From assembly GCF_051379705.1 (NCBI RefSeq), contig NZ_CP179868.1:2294001-2358000 (forward strand): a stretch of 64,000 bases of DNA, written 5' to 3'. Origin of the DNA: Ekhidna sp051379705 (lineage in GTDB: Bacteria; Bacteroidota; Bacteroidia; Cytophagales; Cyclobacteriaceae). Below are positions 1-9,221 of this stretch, in pieces. Position 1 is the first letter of the stretch, and the number at the start of each line of letters is the position of its first letter. The notes under the pieces were generated by a model, which worked only from the letters and a program-made list of their open reading frames with translations, had not been told where the DNA came from and searched no databases. The translations under genes were made by a program, and so were the position numbers.

Positions 1-20
1 AGGATTGCTAACTTTGAAAT

Positions 21-623
21 ATGGCAAATTCCTTTGACCCCAAGAATCAAGTAATAGATCTGACCAGCAAGATTGTCGTTGGGGTAGAGCGACTTTCTGA
101 AGTGCTTCGAGTGCTGCTTTGGGAGAAGTCAAAAGAAACAGGACTTAGTCCCATTCAGATTCAGCTCCTTCTATTTATTCGACATCACGATTCCTCGCTG
201 GCCAATGTCAGCCATCTATCCAAAGAGTTTAACCTCAAGAAACCAACAATTAGCGATGCGATTAAAGTTTTACATGAGAAGAAACTGATCGAGAAAGAAA
301 AAGGTGAGGATGCCCGGGGCTATACTATTCTACTTTCTCCTTCAGGCAGAAGGTTGGTAGATACGCTACAAGGTTTTGAAGCTCCCTTAAGAGAGAGTAT
401 TGATACACTCGACAAACATGCACAAGAAGAGTTATATACAGGCCTGGTAAAAATGATTTTCGGATTAAATCAATCCCGCATCATCGATGTGCAGCGAACA
501 TGCTTTGGCTGTAGTTTTTATGAAAAACAAGATGACGGTCACTTCTGCCAATTCATCAAAAAGCAACTTTCTGATAGCGAAATAAGGCTGGATTGCGAAG
601 ACTTCAAGGCACTAGCACATTAA
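21..623 (+). CDS. MarR-family transcriptional regulator with C-terminal four-cysteine tail
   Basis: A 200-residue winged-helix regulator. Residues about 25-125 have the MarR layout: a long first helix, the segment LSPIQIQLLLFIRHH, the recognition region FNLKKPTISDAIKVLHEKKL and a wing around EKGEDARGYTILLSPSGRR. MarR proteins are dimeric DNA-binding repressors or activators. Unusually, the last 40 residues hold four cysteines, C161-x2-C164-x11-C176-x15-C192, plus H174, a spacing suited to zinc or an iron-sulphur cluster; I infer a metal or redox sensing role. The start is the first ATG of the frame, close to the window edge. It precedes the DUF4349 lipoprotein gene on the same strand with a 40-base gap, so co-transcription is possible. 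Target genes are not evident. Confidence 0.9.
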   Translation: MANSFDPKNQVIDLTSKIVVGVERLSEVLRVLLWEKSKETGLSPIQIQLLLFIRHHDSSLANVSHLSKEFNLKKPTISDAIKVLHEKKLIEKEKGEDARGYTILLSPSGRRLVDTLQGFEAPLRESIDTLDKHAQEELYTGLVKMIFGLNQSRIIDVQRTCFGCSFYEKQDDGHFCQFIKKQLSDSEIRLDCEDFKALAH

Positions 624-663
624 TATGGTAAGGTTCTTGTTTCACCTTCACTAAATTTAGATT

Positions 664-1503
664 ATGAAAGTACTCACTATTCTTATCGTATTCTTGATGG
701 GCGCCTGTGGAGGAGGCAGTCCGGACTCAAGCACGGAAAGCTACGAAGCAGCGCCTATGTTGGAAGAAATGGATGTTGCCGAAAGCTCCATTCGCAAAGT
801 GTCTGATGCTCCGATCACCCAACAACCAAAACAAGACTTTCAAAAGAAAGTCATCAAAACCGGAGGTCTCTCCTATAGCGTAGAAAGCACTAAAGAAGAG
901 TATACTCGGATCAATGCCCTGCTGGAAAAGTATGACGCTTACATTAGTTCGGAGAATGAAAACAAGGGTTATGATCGCATCAACTACAACATAAGTATCA
1001 AAGTGCCACCACAGAATTTTGATCCGTTGATTTCGGACCTGACCCAGGACAAACGATTGGACAATCGCTGGGTGAATACTGACGATGTGACCGAACGCTA
1101 TTATGATTTGCAATCACGCATTGCAAATAAGAAGAAATTGGAGGAGCGCTATCAGGAAATCCTGAAGAAAGCCAACAATGTTCGTGACATTCTGGAAGTT
1201 GAGCGAAATCTCAATCAGGTGCGCTCAGAGATCGAGTCGCTCCAAGGTCAGTTCAAGTTACTAAGCCACCGAATCAACTTCAGCACGGTAGATATCTCTT
1301 TTTATGAGCTTATTCCGTATGAATTGGACCAGGAACAACGTCCGGGATTGGGCACTAGGTTGCTCAATTCTATTTCTGCAGGCTGGCAGGGCTTTCTCAC
1401 ATTTACGGTTTATCTGCTAGCTCTTTGGCCATTCGGATTGTTGGCTGTAGGTGTTGTTTGGGTCGTGAGAAAAATACGAGCAAAGAGAAAACAGCAGAAA
1501 TAG
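664..1503 (+). CDS. DUF4349 domain lipoprotein
   Basis: 279 residues. The N-terminus has a lipoprotein signal with lipobox LMGAC (C15), so the mature protein is probably lipid-anchored in the envelope. The body fits DUF4349: a beta-rich region (about 65-130, including IKTGGLSYSVEST), a charged coiled-coil stretch (about 150-200, IANKKKLEERYQEILKKA) and a second strand region. It ends with a transmembrane helix (about 240-268) and a basic tail RKIRAKRKQQK. The combination of lipid anchor and C-terminal helix is common in this family. Its function is unknown. It sits between a MarR regulator and a PadR regulator; no enzymatic motif is visible. Confidence 0.85.
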   Translation: MKVLTILIVFLMGACGGGSPDSSTESYEAAPMLEEMDVAESSIRKVSDAPITQQPKQDFQKKVIKTGGLSYSVESTKEEYTRINALLEKYDAYISSENENKGYDRINYNISIKVPPQNFDPLISDLTQDKRLDNRWVNTDDVTERYYDLQSRIANKKKLEERYQEILKKANNVRDILEVERNLNQVRSEIESLQGQFKLLSHRINFSTVDISFYELIPYELDQEQRPGLGTRLLNSISAGWQGFLTFTVYLLALWPFGLLAVGVVWVVRKIRAKRKQQK

Positions 1504-1583
1504 TTAGCAACCTTTTCGAATCAAATTCCGTATTTGTATACTTCGATTAAATCAATTCCTACATATATAGAGTTTGATTAATT

Positions 1584-1931
1584 ATGAAAGGAACAAATCT
1601 CGGCGAATTTGAAGAGCTGTTGTTATTGACCGTAGCAAGTTTATATCCTGAAGCATATGGAGTAGCCATACGGGAAGAATTAAAGTCAACGACAGGAAGA
1701 GCAGTTGTGATGGGAGCGATCCATTCCAGCTTAAACAGGCTGGTTGAGAAAGGGTTTCTGTCTGCAGAGCTGGCACCAGGCACACATCCTCGGGGCGGTC
1801 GCAGAAAGCGTCTTTTTACGCTAACGCACTCCGGTAAAGAAGCCTTGGAGCACAATCGCTCACTTCGTAATTCTTTGTGGGATAAAATCCCTCAATTGTC
1901 TTGGAATAATGTGAAGTATGAGGCCACCTAG
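1584..1931 (+). CDS. PadR-family transcriptional regulator (first copy)
   Basis: 115 residues, a compact winged helix of the PadR type: LGEFEELLLLTVASLYPEAYGVAIREEL, then a recognition helix around GAIHSSLNRLVEKGFL and a wing with RGGRRKRLFTLTHSG. PadR proteins usually repress an adjacent transporter gene. Here the last 14 bases overlap the start of the large ABC-type permease gene, so the two are probably translationally coupled. A second PadR gene at 9264 has the same arrangement and starts with nearly the same residues (MKG-NLGEFEEL). The regulator and transporter are likely one functional unit; the inducer is unknown. Confidence 0.92.
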   Translation: MKGTNLGEFEELLLLTVASLYPEAYGVAIREELKSTTGRAVVMGAIHSSLNRLVEKGFLSAELAPGTHPRGGRRKRLFTLTHSGKEALEHNRSLRNSLWDKIPQLSWNNVKYEAT

Positions 1932-4521
1932 GAATCATGAACCACCCAAACTTGGCATTCGAATTCTTCGATGGTTTTGCAAAAAAGACCTATTCGAAGA
2001 AATCGAAGGTGATCTATACGAATACTTTCAAATCTATAATCGGCAACACCCTGGGTGGAAAGCAAAAATTTTCTATTGGATACATCTATTCAGCTTCTTT
2101 CGCAGATATGCCGTGAAGAATGAAAGCAACAACTCAAAATATAGCATCATGTTAATTAATCACATCAAATTTGCGCTGAGATATCTCAAGAAGCATCCTT
2201 CAAGCACAGCATTAAACATTCTTAGTTTGTCTACAGGAATAGCATGCTTTCTGTTCATTTTTCTGTTTATAGAAGGTGAATTCAGTTTTGATAAATATCA
2301 TAAGGATTCCGACCGAATTCATCGTGTTGCCATTGATTTTATGAGCAATGGTCAGCGCATTCCAGATGCAACAACACCACCAGCGCTAGCTCCTGCAATT
2401 AAAGCCAATTTCCCTGAAGTAGAGGAAGCCACTCGGATATTCCCTACGTGGGGAGGTAAATTTTTGATGGGTGTAACTAGCGAACGCCAGTTTTATGAAC
2501 AAGAAGTATATCGAGTAGATGCCAACTTCCTAAAAGTATTTACCTATGAGGCTCTTAAGGGAAATCCAGATGAAATGCTGAGCGACCCTTCTAACATCGT
2601 ATTGACTGAAAGTATGGCCTCAAAATACTTTGGTGAGGAAGATCCCATGGGAAAGGAAATTACCTTGTTCAACAGAAACAATCAAAAGAAAATAGTAACC
2701 GGAGTAATCAATGATGTTCCGTTTAACTCCCATTTTCGCTTTGACTTTCTAATTCCACTTCACTTTGAAGATCGTAACATTGATGAAATGTGGGGTTGGT
2801 ACAATTACTACACATATGTTAAGCTCAAAGAAGATACTGAAGTGGCAAATTTTGAAGAAAAACTTCAACCACTTTATCTCTCGAGTAACGCTGGGGACTC
2901 AATTAACCCAAATATTGCCTACTCCCAACCACTGACCGATATCCATTTGAATTCGGCACTTAAGTGGGAATTAGGGTCAAACAATAACATGAGTAATATT
3001 CGGATATTTATATCCATCGGGATGTTCATCTTGCTGATATCGATGATTAATTATCTAAATCTTACCGTTGGACATATTTCTCAGAGAAACAAGGAAGCAG
3101 GTGTGCGAAAAACTTTTGGAGCAAATAGATCAACTTTGGTAAGTCAATTTGTCGTAGAAGCCATCACGATTATCTTGATTTCCCTGGTTATTGGAACATT
3201 GCTTACAGAGTTGGTGGTTTCAAAAATGGACTCATTGTTTGGACGAGAAATATCATTATTAGATACTTCCAATCTGACTGTTGTATTGGTGTTATCGCTT
3301 GTAACCTTAGGTTTAGGCATATTGGCAGGAGTATACCCTGCTCTGCGTTTTGCTTCAATGGGTGATATAAAGAAAATCATAAGCCATAAACGAGGTAAAA
3401 CGCTGGATTTAAAGCGTATCCTGCTTGTTGCACAGTTTGCTATTTCAACGCTTATGATCGTTGGCACAATGGTCGTTTATAAACAACTCAATTATTTTAA
3501 AAATTCTGATAAAGGCTTCAATTCAGATCAAGTCCTTATTGTGGAGAATGCTCGCTCTACAGCTAACCAACAAGTTCTAAAGGATAAATTAAGCAACTTG
3601 CCTTTTGTAACCTCAGCCGGATTTAGCGATGGAATTGTTGGCGACTTAAATTGGACATTCACCATTGGATATCCGGATCAATTTTTAATGAATTATGCAG
3701 TCGTAAGTCCAGACTATATTGAAACCATGGAGTTTGAGTTTCTAGCGGGCCGAAACTTTGATTCATCGATCGAGACGGATGCCACTGGAATGAACTTTAT
3801 AGTGAATGAATCAGGCATGAGGGAACTGAATGTGACGCTTGATCAGGTGGGAGAGTCAATAGTTGTAGGTAATGAGGGTGATAGCTTAATTTATGGGAAG
3901 ATTATTGGTGTAATAAAGGATTTCCATTATTCAAACTTCAAATCCGAAATAAAGCCATACTCTTTTTTCTTTAGAGAAGAGGATAAAAACTATATGGCTA
4001 TCCGAATGAATTCGAGCAATACACTTGATAATCTGGAAAAGCTGGAAAGTGAATGGAATGAATTGGCGGTAGGAGTTCCATTTGAAAGTTATTTTTTAGA
4101 CCAGTCGTTTTCAAATCTTCACAAAACCGAAGAGCGTCTATCCAGAGTCATGTTGGCTTTGACCGGCCTTTCTATATTTATTGCATTCGTTGGCATGCTT
4201 GCCATTGTGAATATTGTTGTAAAAAGTCGGTTGAAAGAGGTGGCTGTTCGAAAGGCACTTGGTGCTACGACCGAGCAAGTAGTTAGTATGTTTTCTAAGA
4301 AATTCATTTTGCTGGTCGTTATAGCTAATGCCATTGGTTTACCACTCGCTTATTTCGCAATGCGCACATGGCTTTCAGATTTTGCGTACCGCACTTCTAT
4401 AGATTTTAGGCTATTTGTTTTGGCATTTGTTGCTACATCATTAATGGCTTTTATCATTGTTGGAACCCGTTCATTTAAAGCGGCAACAGATGATCTTTCA
4501 CAACGACTTAACGACGAATAA
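1918..4521 (+). CDS. Large ABC-transporter permease, FtsX/MacB type, with N-terminal prefix domain
   Basis: 867 residues. Residues 1-75 form a soluble prefix (permease prefix domain) with the signature DLFEEIEGDLYEYF. Then come two repeats of the MacB layout: a membrane helix (about 95-118), a periplasmic core domain (about 120-350) and three helices (to about 470), followed by a further helix, core domain and final FtsX bundle. Each FtsX bundle carries the cytoplasmic loop typical of the family (RNKEAGVRKTFGANR and LKEVAVRKALGA). Such proteins work with an ATPase as mechanotransmission or lipoprotein/peptide export complexes, yet no ATPase gene is in the window, so the partner must be encoded elsewhere. 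It starts within the PadR gene. The internal ATG at 2150 (MLINHIKFAL) would give a form without the prefix. Confidence 0.9.
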   Translation: MRPPRNHEPPKLGIRILRWFCKKDLFEEIEGDLYEYFQIYNRQHPGWKAKIFYWIHLFSFFRRYAVKNESNNSKYSIMLINHIKFALRYLKKHPSSTALNILSLSTGIACFLFIFLFIEGEFSFDKYHKDSDRIHRVAIDFMSNGQRIPDATTPPALAPAIKANFPEVEEATRIFPTWGGKFLMGVTSERQFYEQEVYRVDANFLKVFTYEALKGNPDEMLSDPSNIVLTESMASKYFGEEDPMGKEITLFNRNNQKKIVTGVINDVPFNSHFRFDFLIPLHFEDRNIDEMWGWYNYYTYVKLKEDTEVANFEEKLQPLYLSSNAGDSINPNIAYSQPLTDIHLNSALKWELGSNNNMSNIRIFISIGMFILLISMINYLNLTVGHISQRNKEAGVRKTFGANRSTLVSQFVVEAITIILISLVIGTLLTELVVSKMDSLFGREISLLDTSNLTVVLVLSLVTLGLGILAGVYPALRFASMGDIKKIISHKRGKTLDLKRILLVAQFAISTLMIVGTMVVYKQLNYFKNSDKGFNSDQVLIVENARSTANQQVLKDKLSNLPFVTSAGFSDGIVGDLNWTFTIGYPDQFLMNYAVVSPDYIETMEFEFLAGRNFDSSIETDATGMNFIVNESGMRELNVTLDQVGESIVVGNEGDSLIYGKIIGVIKDFHYSNFKSEIKPYSFFFREEDKNYMAIRMNSSNTLDNLEKLESEWNELAVGVPFESYFLDQSFSNLHKTEERLSRVMLALTGLSIFIAFVGMLAIVNIVVKSRLKEVAVRKALGATTEQVVSMFSKKFILLVVIANAIGLPLAYFAMRTWLSDFAYRTSIDFRLFVLAFVATSLMAFIIVGTRSFKAATDDLSQRLNDE

Positions 4522-4545
4522 ATATTATGATGTATTTTCGGCGAT

Positions 4546-5031
4546 GTGAAACCCAACATACGAGTAGGATATGGATATGATGTGCACGCGCTTGCCGAGG
4601 GCGTGGATTTTTGGATTGGAGGAATCAAAGTTCCACACACACATGGAGCTTATGGACATTCAGATGCAGATGTGCTGATCCATGTCATCTGTGATGCACT
4701 TTTGGGAGCAGCAAACATGCGAGATATCGGGTTTCATTTTTCAGATAAAGACCCTCAATACAAAGGGATCGATAGTAAAATCCTCTTAAAAGAGGTGGTA
4801 AAAATCATAGGAGAGAAAGGGTATAAAGTTGGCAATGTCGATTCCACTGTCTGCCTGGAGATGCCAAAACTAAACCCTCACATTCCGGAGATGAAAAAGT
4901 GTCTTTCAACGGTAATGCGTGTGGATGAAGACGACATTTCCATCAAAGCTACCACGACCGAAAAACTTGGATTTGTAGGCAAAGAGGAGGGCGTGGCGGC
5001 TCATGCAACCGTTTTGATTTACAAGGATTAG
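4546..5031 (+). CDS. ispF: 2-C-methyl-D-erythritol 2,4-cyclodiphosphate synthase
   Basis: 161 residues, full length for IspF, which makes the cyclic diphosphate intermediate of the methylerythritol phosphate route to isoprenoids. The metal-binding residues are present: D12 and H14 in GYGYDVHAL and H46 in HSDADVLIH; the C-terminal signature is TTTEKLGFVGKEEGVAAHA. The start is GTG at 4546; the ATG two bases upstream runs directly into TGA, so GTG is the only reasonable choice. It stands alone, 24 bases after the ABC permease gene, and might be read from the same transcript. The enzyme is a cytosolic trimer; its product feeds the polyprenyl synthetase found later in the window. Confidence 0.97.
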   Translation: MKPNIRVGYGYDVHALAEGVDFWIGGIKVPHTHGAYGHSDADVLIHVICDALLGAANMRDIGFHFSDKDPQYKGIDSKILLKEVVKIIGEKGYKVGNVDSTVCLEMPKLNPHIPEMKKCLSTVMRVDEDDISIKATTTEKLGFVGKEEGVAAHATVLIYKD

Positions 5032-5040
5032 CCCGTTGTT

Positions 5041-5538
5041 TTACACGGATCGCTCGATTACTTCCTCAGACGTCAAACCATATAGCGGTGGTGTCTTTAC
5101 TCCCAACATTCCGAGATAAACATACAACTGCCCTCTATGATGCACTTCATGTTCTACCAAAGCCCTTAGCCATTTCCAAACGGTGATATCAATGCCGCCG
5201 GGAGTTTTGCATTTCTTTTGCATGTCCTCCTTTGTCAGTCGCTCAAACACCTCCCTGGATTCCTTTTGCATTTGTAGATAAAACTCAACTGTTGCCTCTT
5301 TGCCTTCAGCTAATTCCATTCCACATCCCTGATATTTTGAAGGTCTTTGCTGCACATTTTCTACATACATAAATCGCTCGATAGCTGCCAGATGTCTTAT
5401 TTGGTCTCCGATGGTGAATTTCCCTTCCCGATAAGCCCACTCTATCTTATCTTCTGGGATAAAGTCGAATAATCTTTGTGTTCTTGCTTTTACTTTGTCC
5501 AGGTATTTAACAAAGGACTGACCGTCGTGTATTTCCAT
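5041..5538 (-). CDS. DinB-like (DUF664/DinB) four-helix protein
   Basis: 165 residues. The protein shows the DinB-like four-helix pattern with three spaced histidines that bind a metal in this superfamily: H in GDQIRHLAAIERF and two in VEHEVHHRGQLYVYLG. Such proteins are cytosolic; many are thiol-dependent transferases (bacillithiol or mycothiol S-transferases) and others are uncharacterised. It lies tail to tail with ispF (nine bases between the stop codons) and divergent from mnmD, with only 30 bases between the start codons, so the two promoters must overlap. The exact substrate cannot be told from the sequence. Confidence 0.85.
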   Translation of the reverse strand: MEIHDGQSFVKYLDKVKARTQRLFDFIPEDKIEWAYREGKFTIGDQIRHLAAIERFMYVENVQQRPSKYQGCGMELAEGKEATVEFYLQMQKESREVFERLTKEDMQKKCKTPGGIDITVWKWLRALVEHEVHHRGQLYVYLGMLGVKTPPLYGLTSEEVIERSV

Positions 5539-5568
5539 TGCAGTAGTTTTAAAAAATTAAGATAGCAC

Positions 5569-6231
5569 ATGATCAAGATCATTACTACCGAAGATGGTTC
5601 TCACAGCCTTTTTGATGAGGAGCTAAACGAAACCTACCACTCAACAAGAGGAGCCAGAGGAGAATCCATGCATGTGTTTATACGAGAAGGACTGGAGTAT
5701 TGGTTATCCCACAATCAAGCTGATGAAATCAAGATTCTCGAGATAGGACTGGGAACGGGTTTGAATGCCTTCCTTACTGCTCAGTATTCAGGAACACAGG
5801 AGACCAAAGTTCATTTCACATCATTGGAGCCATTTCCAATTGGAAAGGAGATTTATAAGAACTTAAACTTTTACCAATCTGTGGAAGAGAAGCAATTACT
5901 TCTCAAGATTCATGAAAGTGAATGGGAAAAAGAATTTGACTTGTCTCATTCATTCAAGCTGCGTAAAACCATGGCTAAACTGGAAGATTTTGAGTCATCG
6001 CAGTTGTTCCACATTATTTACTTTGATGCGTTTGCGCCAAGCAAACAGCCTGAAGTATGGTCGTTAGATAATCTAAAGAAATGCTGCTCACTATTAGAAA
6101 ACGACGGAATACTTACAACATATTGTGCTCAGGGGCAATTCAAACGAAACCTGGCGCAAGCTGGATTTGATGTGGAGACGCTACAGGGTGCCATGGGAAA
6201 GAAAGAGATGGTAAGAGGCAGATGTAAATAG
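5569..6231 (+). CDS. mnmD: tRNA 5-(aminomethyl)-2-thiouridine methyltransferase, MnmD type
   Basis: 220 residues, a stand-alone version of the methyltransferase half of MnmC. The SAM-binding motif I is ILEIGLGTGLNAFLTA and the family-specific catalytic segment is IIYFDAFAPSKQPEVWS. The enzyme performs the last methylation of the wobble uridine mnm5s2U34 in certain tRNAs. The FAD-dependent oxidase half of MnmC is absent, as expected for the single-domain form; the substrate would then be the aminomethyl form supplied by the MnmEG ammonium route. It is divergent from the DinB-like gene and followed by the acyl-CoA ligase after 62 bases. The start is the only ATG near the beginning of the homologous region. 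Confidence 0.93.
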   Translation: MIKIITTEDGSHSLFDEELNETYHSTRGARGESMHVFIREGLEYWLSHNQADEIKILEIGLGTGLNAFLTAQYSGTQETKVHFTSLEPFPIGKEIYKNLNFYQSVEEKQLLLKIHESEWEKEFDLSHSFKLRKTMAKLEDFESSQLFHIIYFDAFAPSKQPEVWSLDNLKKCCSLLENDGILTTYCAQGQFKRNLAQAGFDVETLQGAMGKKEMVRGRCK

Positions 6232-6293
6232 GTTAGATAATGGGAATCATGGAAAAATGCTATATTTAATAGGTCCACCATCAACCTATTTTC

Positions 6294-7940
6294 ATGAGCA
6301 CTTTCCAAACACCTTTAGACGCCTTCCAACATTGGTTAAATAAAGACCCTGACTTCATTTTTCTTCGACAACCGATCAATCGAAAGTTCATTGAATATTC
6401 TCGTCAGGATGCGTACAATCAGGCTATTGCTATAGCAGCGTCTCTCCACGGTATGGGATTAAAGCCGGGTGATCACGTGGCACTGCTTTCCAAAAACTGT
6501 GCACATTGGTTTATGGCAGATCTTGCCATTATGCTGGGTGGATTTGTCTCAGTCCCACTTTACCCTACACTTGACAAGGATTCTATCAATGAGATCTTAG
6601 TGCACAGTGAGTCAAAGGCTGTTATAATTGGCAAGCTGGATGACTATTCAAAACAAAAAGCGGGCATTCCAAAGGATATTCAACGCATTGGAGTTGAACT
6701 ATACGGGGTGGAGGAGCAACGCTCATGGGAAACCTTGATCAAAGAAGATCACAGCAGTTTCGATCCACCCGGACTGAATCCGGATGAATTAATTACAATC
6801 ATGTACACCTCGGGTACGACAGGCAATCCAAAAGGTGTCATGCATAAGGTAAGCTCATTTAACCTGATGGGAAACATTACCCAGCCAACTTTGCATGTGC
6901 CGGATAATTGCACGTATTTCTCATACCTCCCATTATCGCATATCGCCGAGCGCATTGGCATTGAAATCGTTTCTTTCTATTGTGGAGGATGTGTTAGCTT
7001 CCCTGAGTCCCTGGATACTTTTGCAGAAGATTTAGCCAATGTGAAGCCTGTGTTCTTTGTAGCAGTACCAAGGATCTGGCAAAAATTTCAAGAGAAAATC
7101 TTAGAGAAATTCACTCAAAAGAAATTAGATACGCTAATCTCATTGCCGCTACTTGGCCGCATAGTGAAAAAGAAAATCCGTCAAAAATTGGGACTGAATA
7201 ACGCTAAACTCTGCTATACCGGAGCCGCACCCATTGCAGTGAGTTTGCTGGAGTGGTATGATAAACTTGGGATAAATATTCTGCAGGGTTACGGAATGAC
7301 AGAGGATTGCATTCTCTCTCATTTTAACATCATCGGTTCGAACAGATTTGGTTCGGTGGGTAAACCAATGCCCGGTACTACAGCCAGACTTTCTCCAGAA
7401 GGTGAAATACAAGTAAAAAGCGATGCGCTAATGGTTGGGTACTATAAAGAGCAAGCCAAAACAGACGAGGTATTTACCGAAGACGGATTCATAAAAACCG
7501 GAGATATCGGTGAGTATGATCATGATGGCTACTTATCTATTACCGGGAGGATTAAAGATCAATTTAAAACCGATAAAGGCAAATATGTCACTCCATCTCA
7601 AATAGAGCTCAAGCTTTCAAAAAACACTGACATTGAGCAAATATGTGTGGTGGGCATGGGTATTGCTCAGCCGATCGCACTGATCGTTCCTTCAGAGACC
7701 GGAGAGGCAAAGGAAAAGCAGGCGTTCGAGGAGTCCATTTTGCAAACAATAGATGCAGTTAACCCAACCCTGATGAGTCATGAGAAGCTGTCCAAAGCAG
7801 TAATCATGAAAGAGCAGTGGACAGTGGACAATGGACTTATGACGCCATCACTCAAAGTAAGAAGGCCAAGAGTGGAAGCGATACATCAAGACATGTATAA
7901 GTCATGGTTTGATCGGGAGGAGAGACTGATTTATGAATAG
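6294..7940 (+). CDS. Long-chain fatty acid-CoA ligase (AMP-forming)
   Basis: 548 residues, an adenylate-forming enzyme that activates fatty acids to acyl-CoA through an acyl-AMP. The P-loop-like A3 motif is YTSGTTGNPKGVMH (about 170-183), the A5 region is GYGMTED and the A7/A8 hinge is KTGDIGEYDHDGYLSITGR followed by KTDKGKYVTPSQIE. The overall layout matches the eukaryotic-type long-chain synthetases common in Bacteroidota rather than E. coli FadD. It acts in the cytosol at the inner membrane. The neighbours do not define a beta-oxidation operon. Chain-length preference cannot be read from the sequence. Confidence 0.93.
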   Translation: MSTFQTPLDAFQHWLNKDPDFIFLRQPINRKFIEYSRQDAYNQAIAIAASLHGMGLKPGDHVALLSKNCAHWFMADLAIMLGGFVSVPLYPTLDKDSINEILVHSESKAVIIGKLDDYSKQKAGIPKDIQRIGVELYGVEEQRSWETLIKEDHSSFDPPGLNPDELITIMYTSGTTGNPKGVMHKVSSFNLMGNITQPTLHVPDNCTYFSYLPLSHIAERIGIEIVSFYCGGCVSFPESLDTFAEDLANVKPVFFVAVPRIWQKFQEKILEKFTQKKLDTLISLPLLGRIVKKKIRQKLGLNNAKLCYTGAAPIAVSLLEWYDKLGINILQGYGMTEDCILSHFNIIGSNRFGSVGKPMPGTTARLSPEGEIQVKSDALMVGYYKEQAKTDEVFTEDGFIKTGDIGEYDHDGYLSITGRIKDQFKTDKGKYVTPSQIELKLSKNTDIEQICVVGMGIAQPIALIVPSETGEAKEKQAFEESILQTIDAVNPTLMSHEKLSKAVIMKEQWTVDNGLMTPSLKVRRPRVEAIHQDMYKSWFDREERLIYE

Positions 7941-7958
7941 AAACAACTGTATAGACAA

Positions 7959-8663
7959 TTAAGTATCCAAATTTTCCAAAAGCTCTTCTGCCTCTTCTTT
8001 TAAAAAGCCAATCGTGCCTTTATGTGAGTGGTAAAGGTTACGTGTAGCTAGAATTAATGCCTGGATGTCCCGAATCATGTCCGGATTTTTATCCCTGAGC
8101 CAGGGATATTTATCAGTTGAAATTGATCGATCGCCACGTAGCGAGTTTGAAATAACCCAATAGTCATTATATACCGGATTCACCATCATTGTTCGGAGTT
8201 GTTGATTATCTCTTTCAATATAGGTGCTCCACTTTCTTACGTCACGATAGTAATTGATTATTTGAGCTCTCAGCTCTTTATCATCCATGGAATACAGACG
8301 ACCCGTATTTAGCATTTCTTCATAGGTAGTGAGGTTGGACTCAACCAAAAAGAAATTGATCAGGTGAACCGAAATCATGGAAAGCCGATCATCTTCACTA
8401 TTCAGTTTATTAAACAATTCAAGCACAGAGTCACATTTGATTACCCGATCTTCCAATCGATAATCCAGATATTCAAACCGTTTGATATCGCTTTTTACAT
8501 CTTCTATCAACCGATTGATTGTCAGCTTTTGGGTATTAGAATCGATCCTGTTTTCATTCCAGTTATTCAACAGGAAAGCTCCTAGAATACCTATGGTGAT
8601 CACGAGTACCTCAAGGAAATACTCCGACCATTTTTGTTTGAGTGTGGATAAAAGCTTCTTCAT
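7959..8663 (-). CDS. DUF6090 family membrane-anchored protein
   Basis: 234 residues. One membrane helix near the N-terminus (about 16-33, FLEVLVITIGILGAFLLNNW) is followed by ENRIDSNTQK and a long, largely helical extracytoplasmic region. The segment VITIGILGAFLLNNWNE is typical of DUF6090 proteins, which are abundant in Flavobacteriia and Cytophagia and often occur in several copies; no function is known. The start ATG is followed by the basic stretch KKLLSTLKQKWSEY. It ends 18 bases from the acyl-CoA ligase stop codon (convergent) and follows the NIPSNAP gene after about 80 bases on the same strand. Confidence 0.85.
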   Translation of the reverse strand: MKKLLSTLKQKWSEYFLEVLVITIGILGAFLLNNWNENRIDSNTQKLTINRLIEDVKSDIKRFEYLDYRLEDRVIKCDSVLELFNKLNSEDDRLSMISVHLINFFLVESNLTTYEEMLNTGRLYSMDDKELRAQIINYYRDVRKWSTYIERDNQQLRTMMVNPVYNDYWVISNSLRGDRSISTDKYPWLRDKNPDMIRDIQALILATRNLYHSHKGTIGFLKEEAEELLENLDT

Positions 8664-8743
8664 TTCAGTGACAATGTGATTCTAAAGTAATTAAAACCAC
8701 ATTACTTTTTAAGAGCTCCTGTTTTCTCATCTATAAAGATTGT

Positions 8744-9064
8744 CTAATCGGCATCAAATATCGGCATCATGAAGCTCCGCTCATAGCTGACAATACACTT
8801 GGTTTCTTGCGCATGTGTATATGCTGCCTGGCAGGCTGAATCATCCACACTTTCCTCCCTGTATATTTCATATGCCGCCAGGGAATCGAAGCTAAATAAG
8901 GATACTGCAATGTTATTGGCTCCTTCATGTGGGAGAAAGTAGCCGTGATGCGTCCCACCAAATTTGTTCACCAGAGGGATCCACATTTTGGCGTATGCTT
9001 CAAAGGCCGGAAGCTTATCCGCATCGACGATGTATTTGATGTAGCAGGTAATCATGGTTGTCAT
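8744..9064 (-). CDS. NIPSNAP-family protein
   Basis: 106 residues from the ATG at 9064. I prefer this ATG to the TTG at 9073, because the TTG lies inside a good ribosome-binding sequence (GAGGA) placed four bases before the ATG. The sequence is a single ferredoxin-like alpha/beta domain, MITCYIKYIVDADKLPAFEAY and WIPLVNKFGGTHHGYF, which is typical of NIPSNAP and related dimeric alpha-beta barrel proteins. Family functions are mostly unknown; some are implicated in vesicle or small-molecule handling. It is divergent from the second PadR gene, with a 199-base intergenic region rich in dyad symmetry. Confidence 0.82.
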   Translation of the reverse strand: MTTMITCYIKYIVDADKLPAFEAYAKMWIPLVNKFGGTHHGYFLPHEGANNIAVSLFSFDSLAAYEIYREESVDDSACQAAYTHAQETKCIVSYERSFMMPIFDAD

Positions 9065-9188
9065 TTTCCTCAAAAGTCAGGAATAGAAGTCGGTCTAAAA
9101 AAGCAAACGAGTGAAAAATGTGAATGAGTAAAATGAGATTCTCTCATCTGCTCGGCTGCAACTTTTATTTACAAATATGAGTATTATC

Positions 9189-9205
9189 ATGTATAATATT
9201 TACAT
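9189..9205. promoter_or_regulatory. Candidate PadR operator upstream of the second padR
   Basis: Inverted repeat ATGTA-N7-TACAT (17 bases), 59 bases before the padR start codon. PadR repressors in several phyla bind ATGT...ACAT dyads near their own promoters. The flanking sequence is AT-rich (GTATAATATTTAC), so it may overlap a promoter. The assignment is by analogy only. Confidence 0.4.
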
Positions 9206-9221
9206 TTATGAGGAATAATCG

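Noticed and set aside
1559..1855. 98-codon open frame antisense to the first padR
   Set aside because: Lies fully opposite a clear winged-helix gene and resembles no protein family.
8685..8710. AT-only inverted repeat AAGTAAT-N9-ATTACTT followed by T
   Set aside because: It has no GC pairs and the T tract is on the strand without an upstream gene, so a terminator call is not supported.
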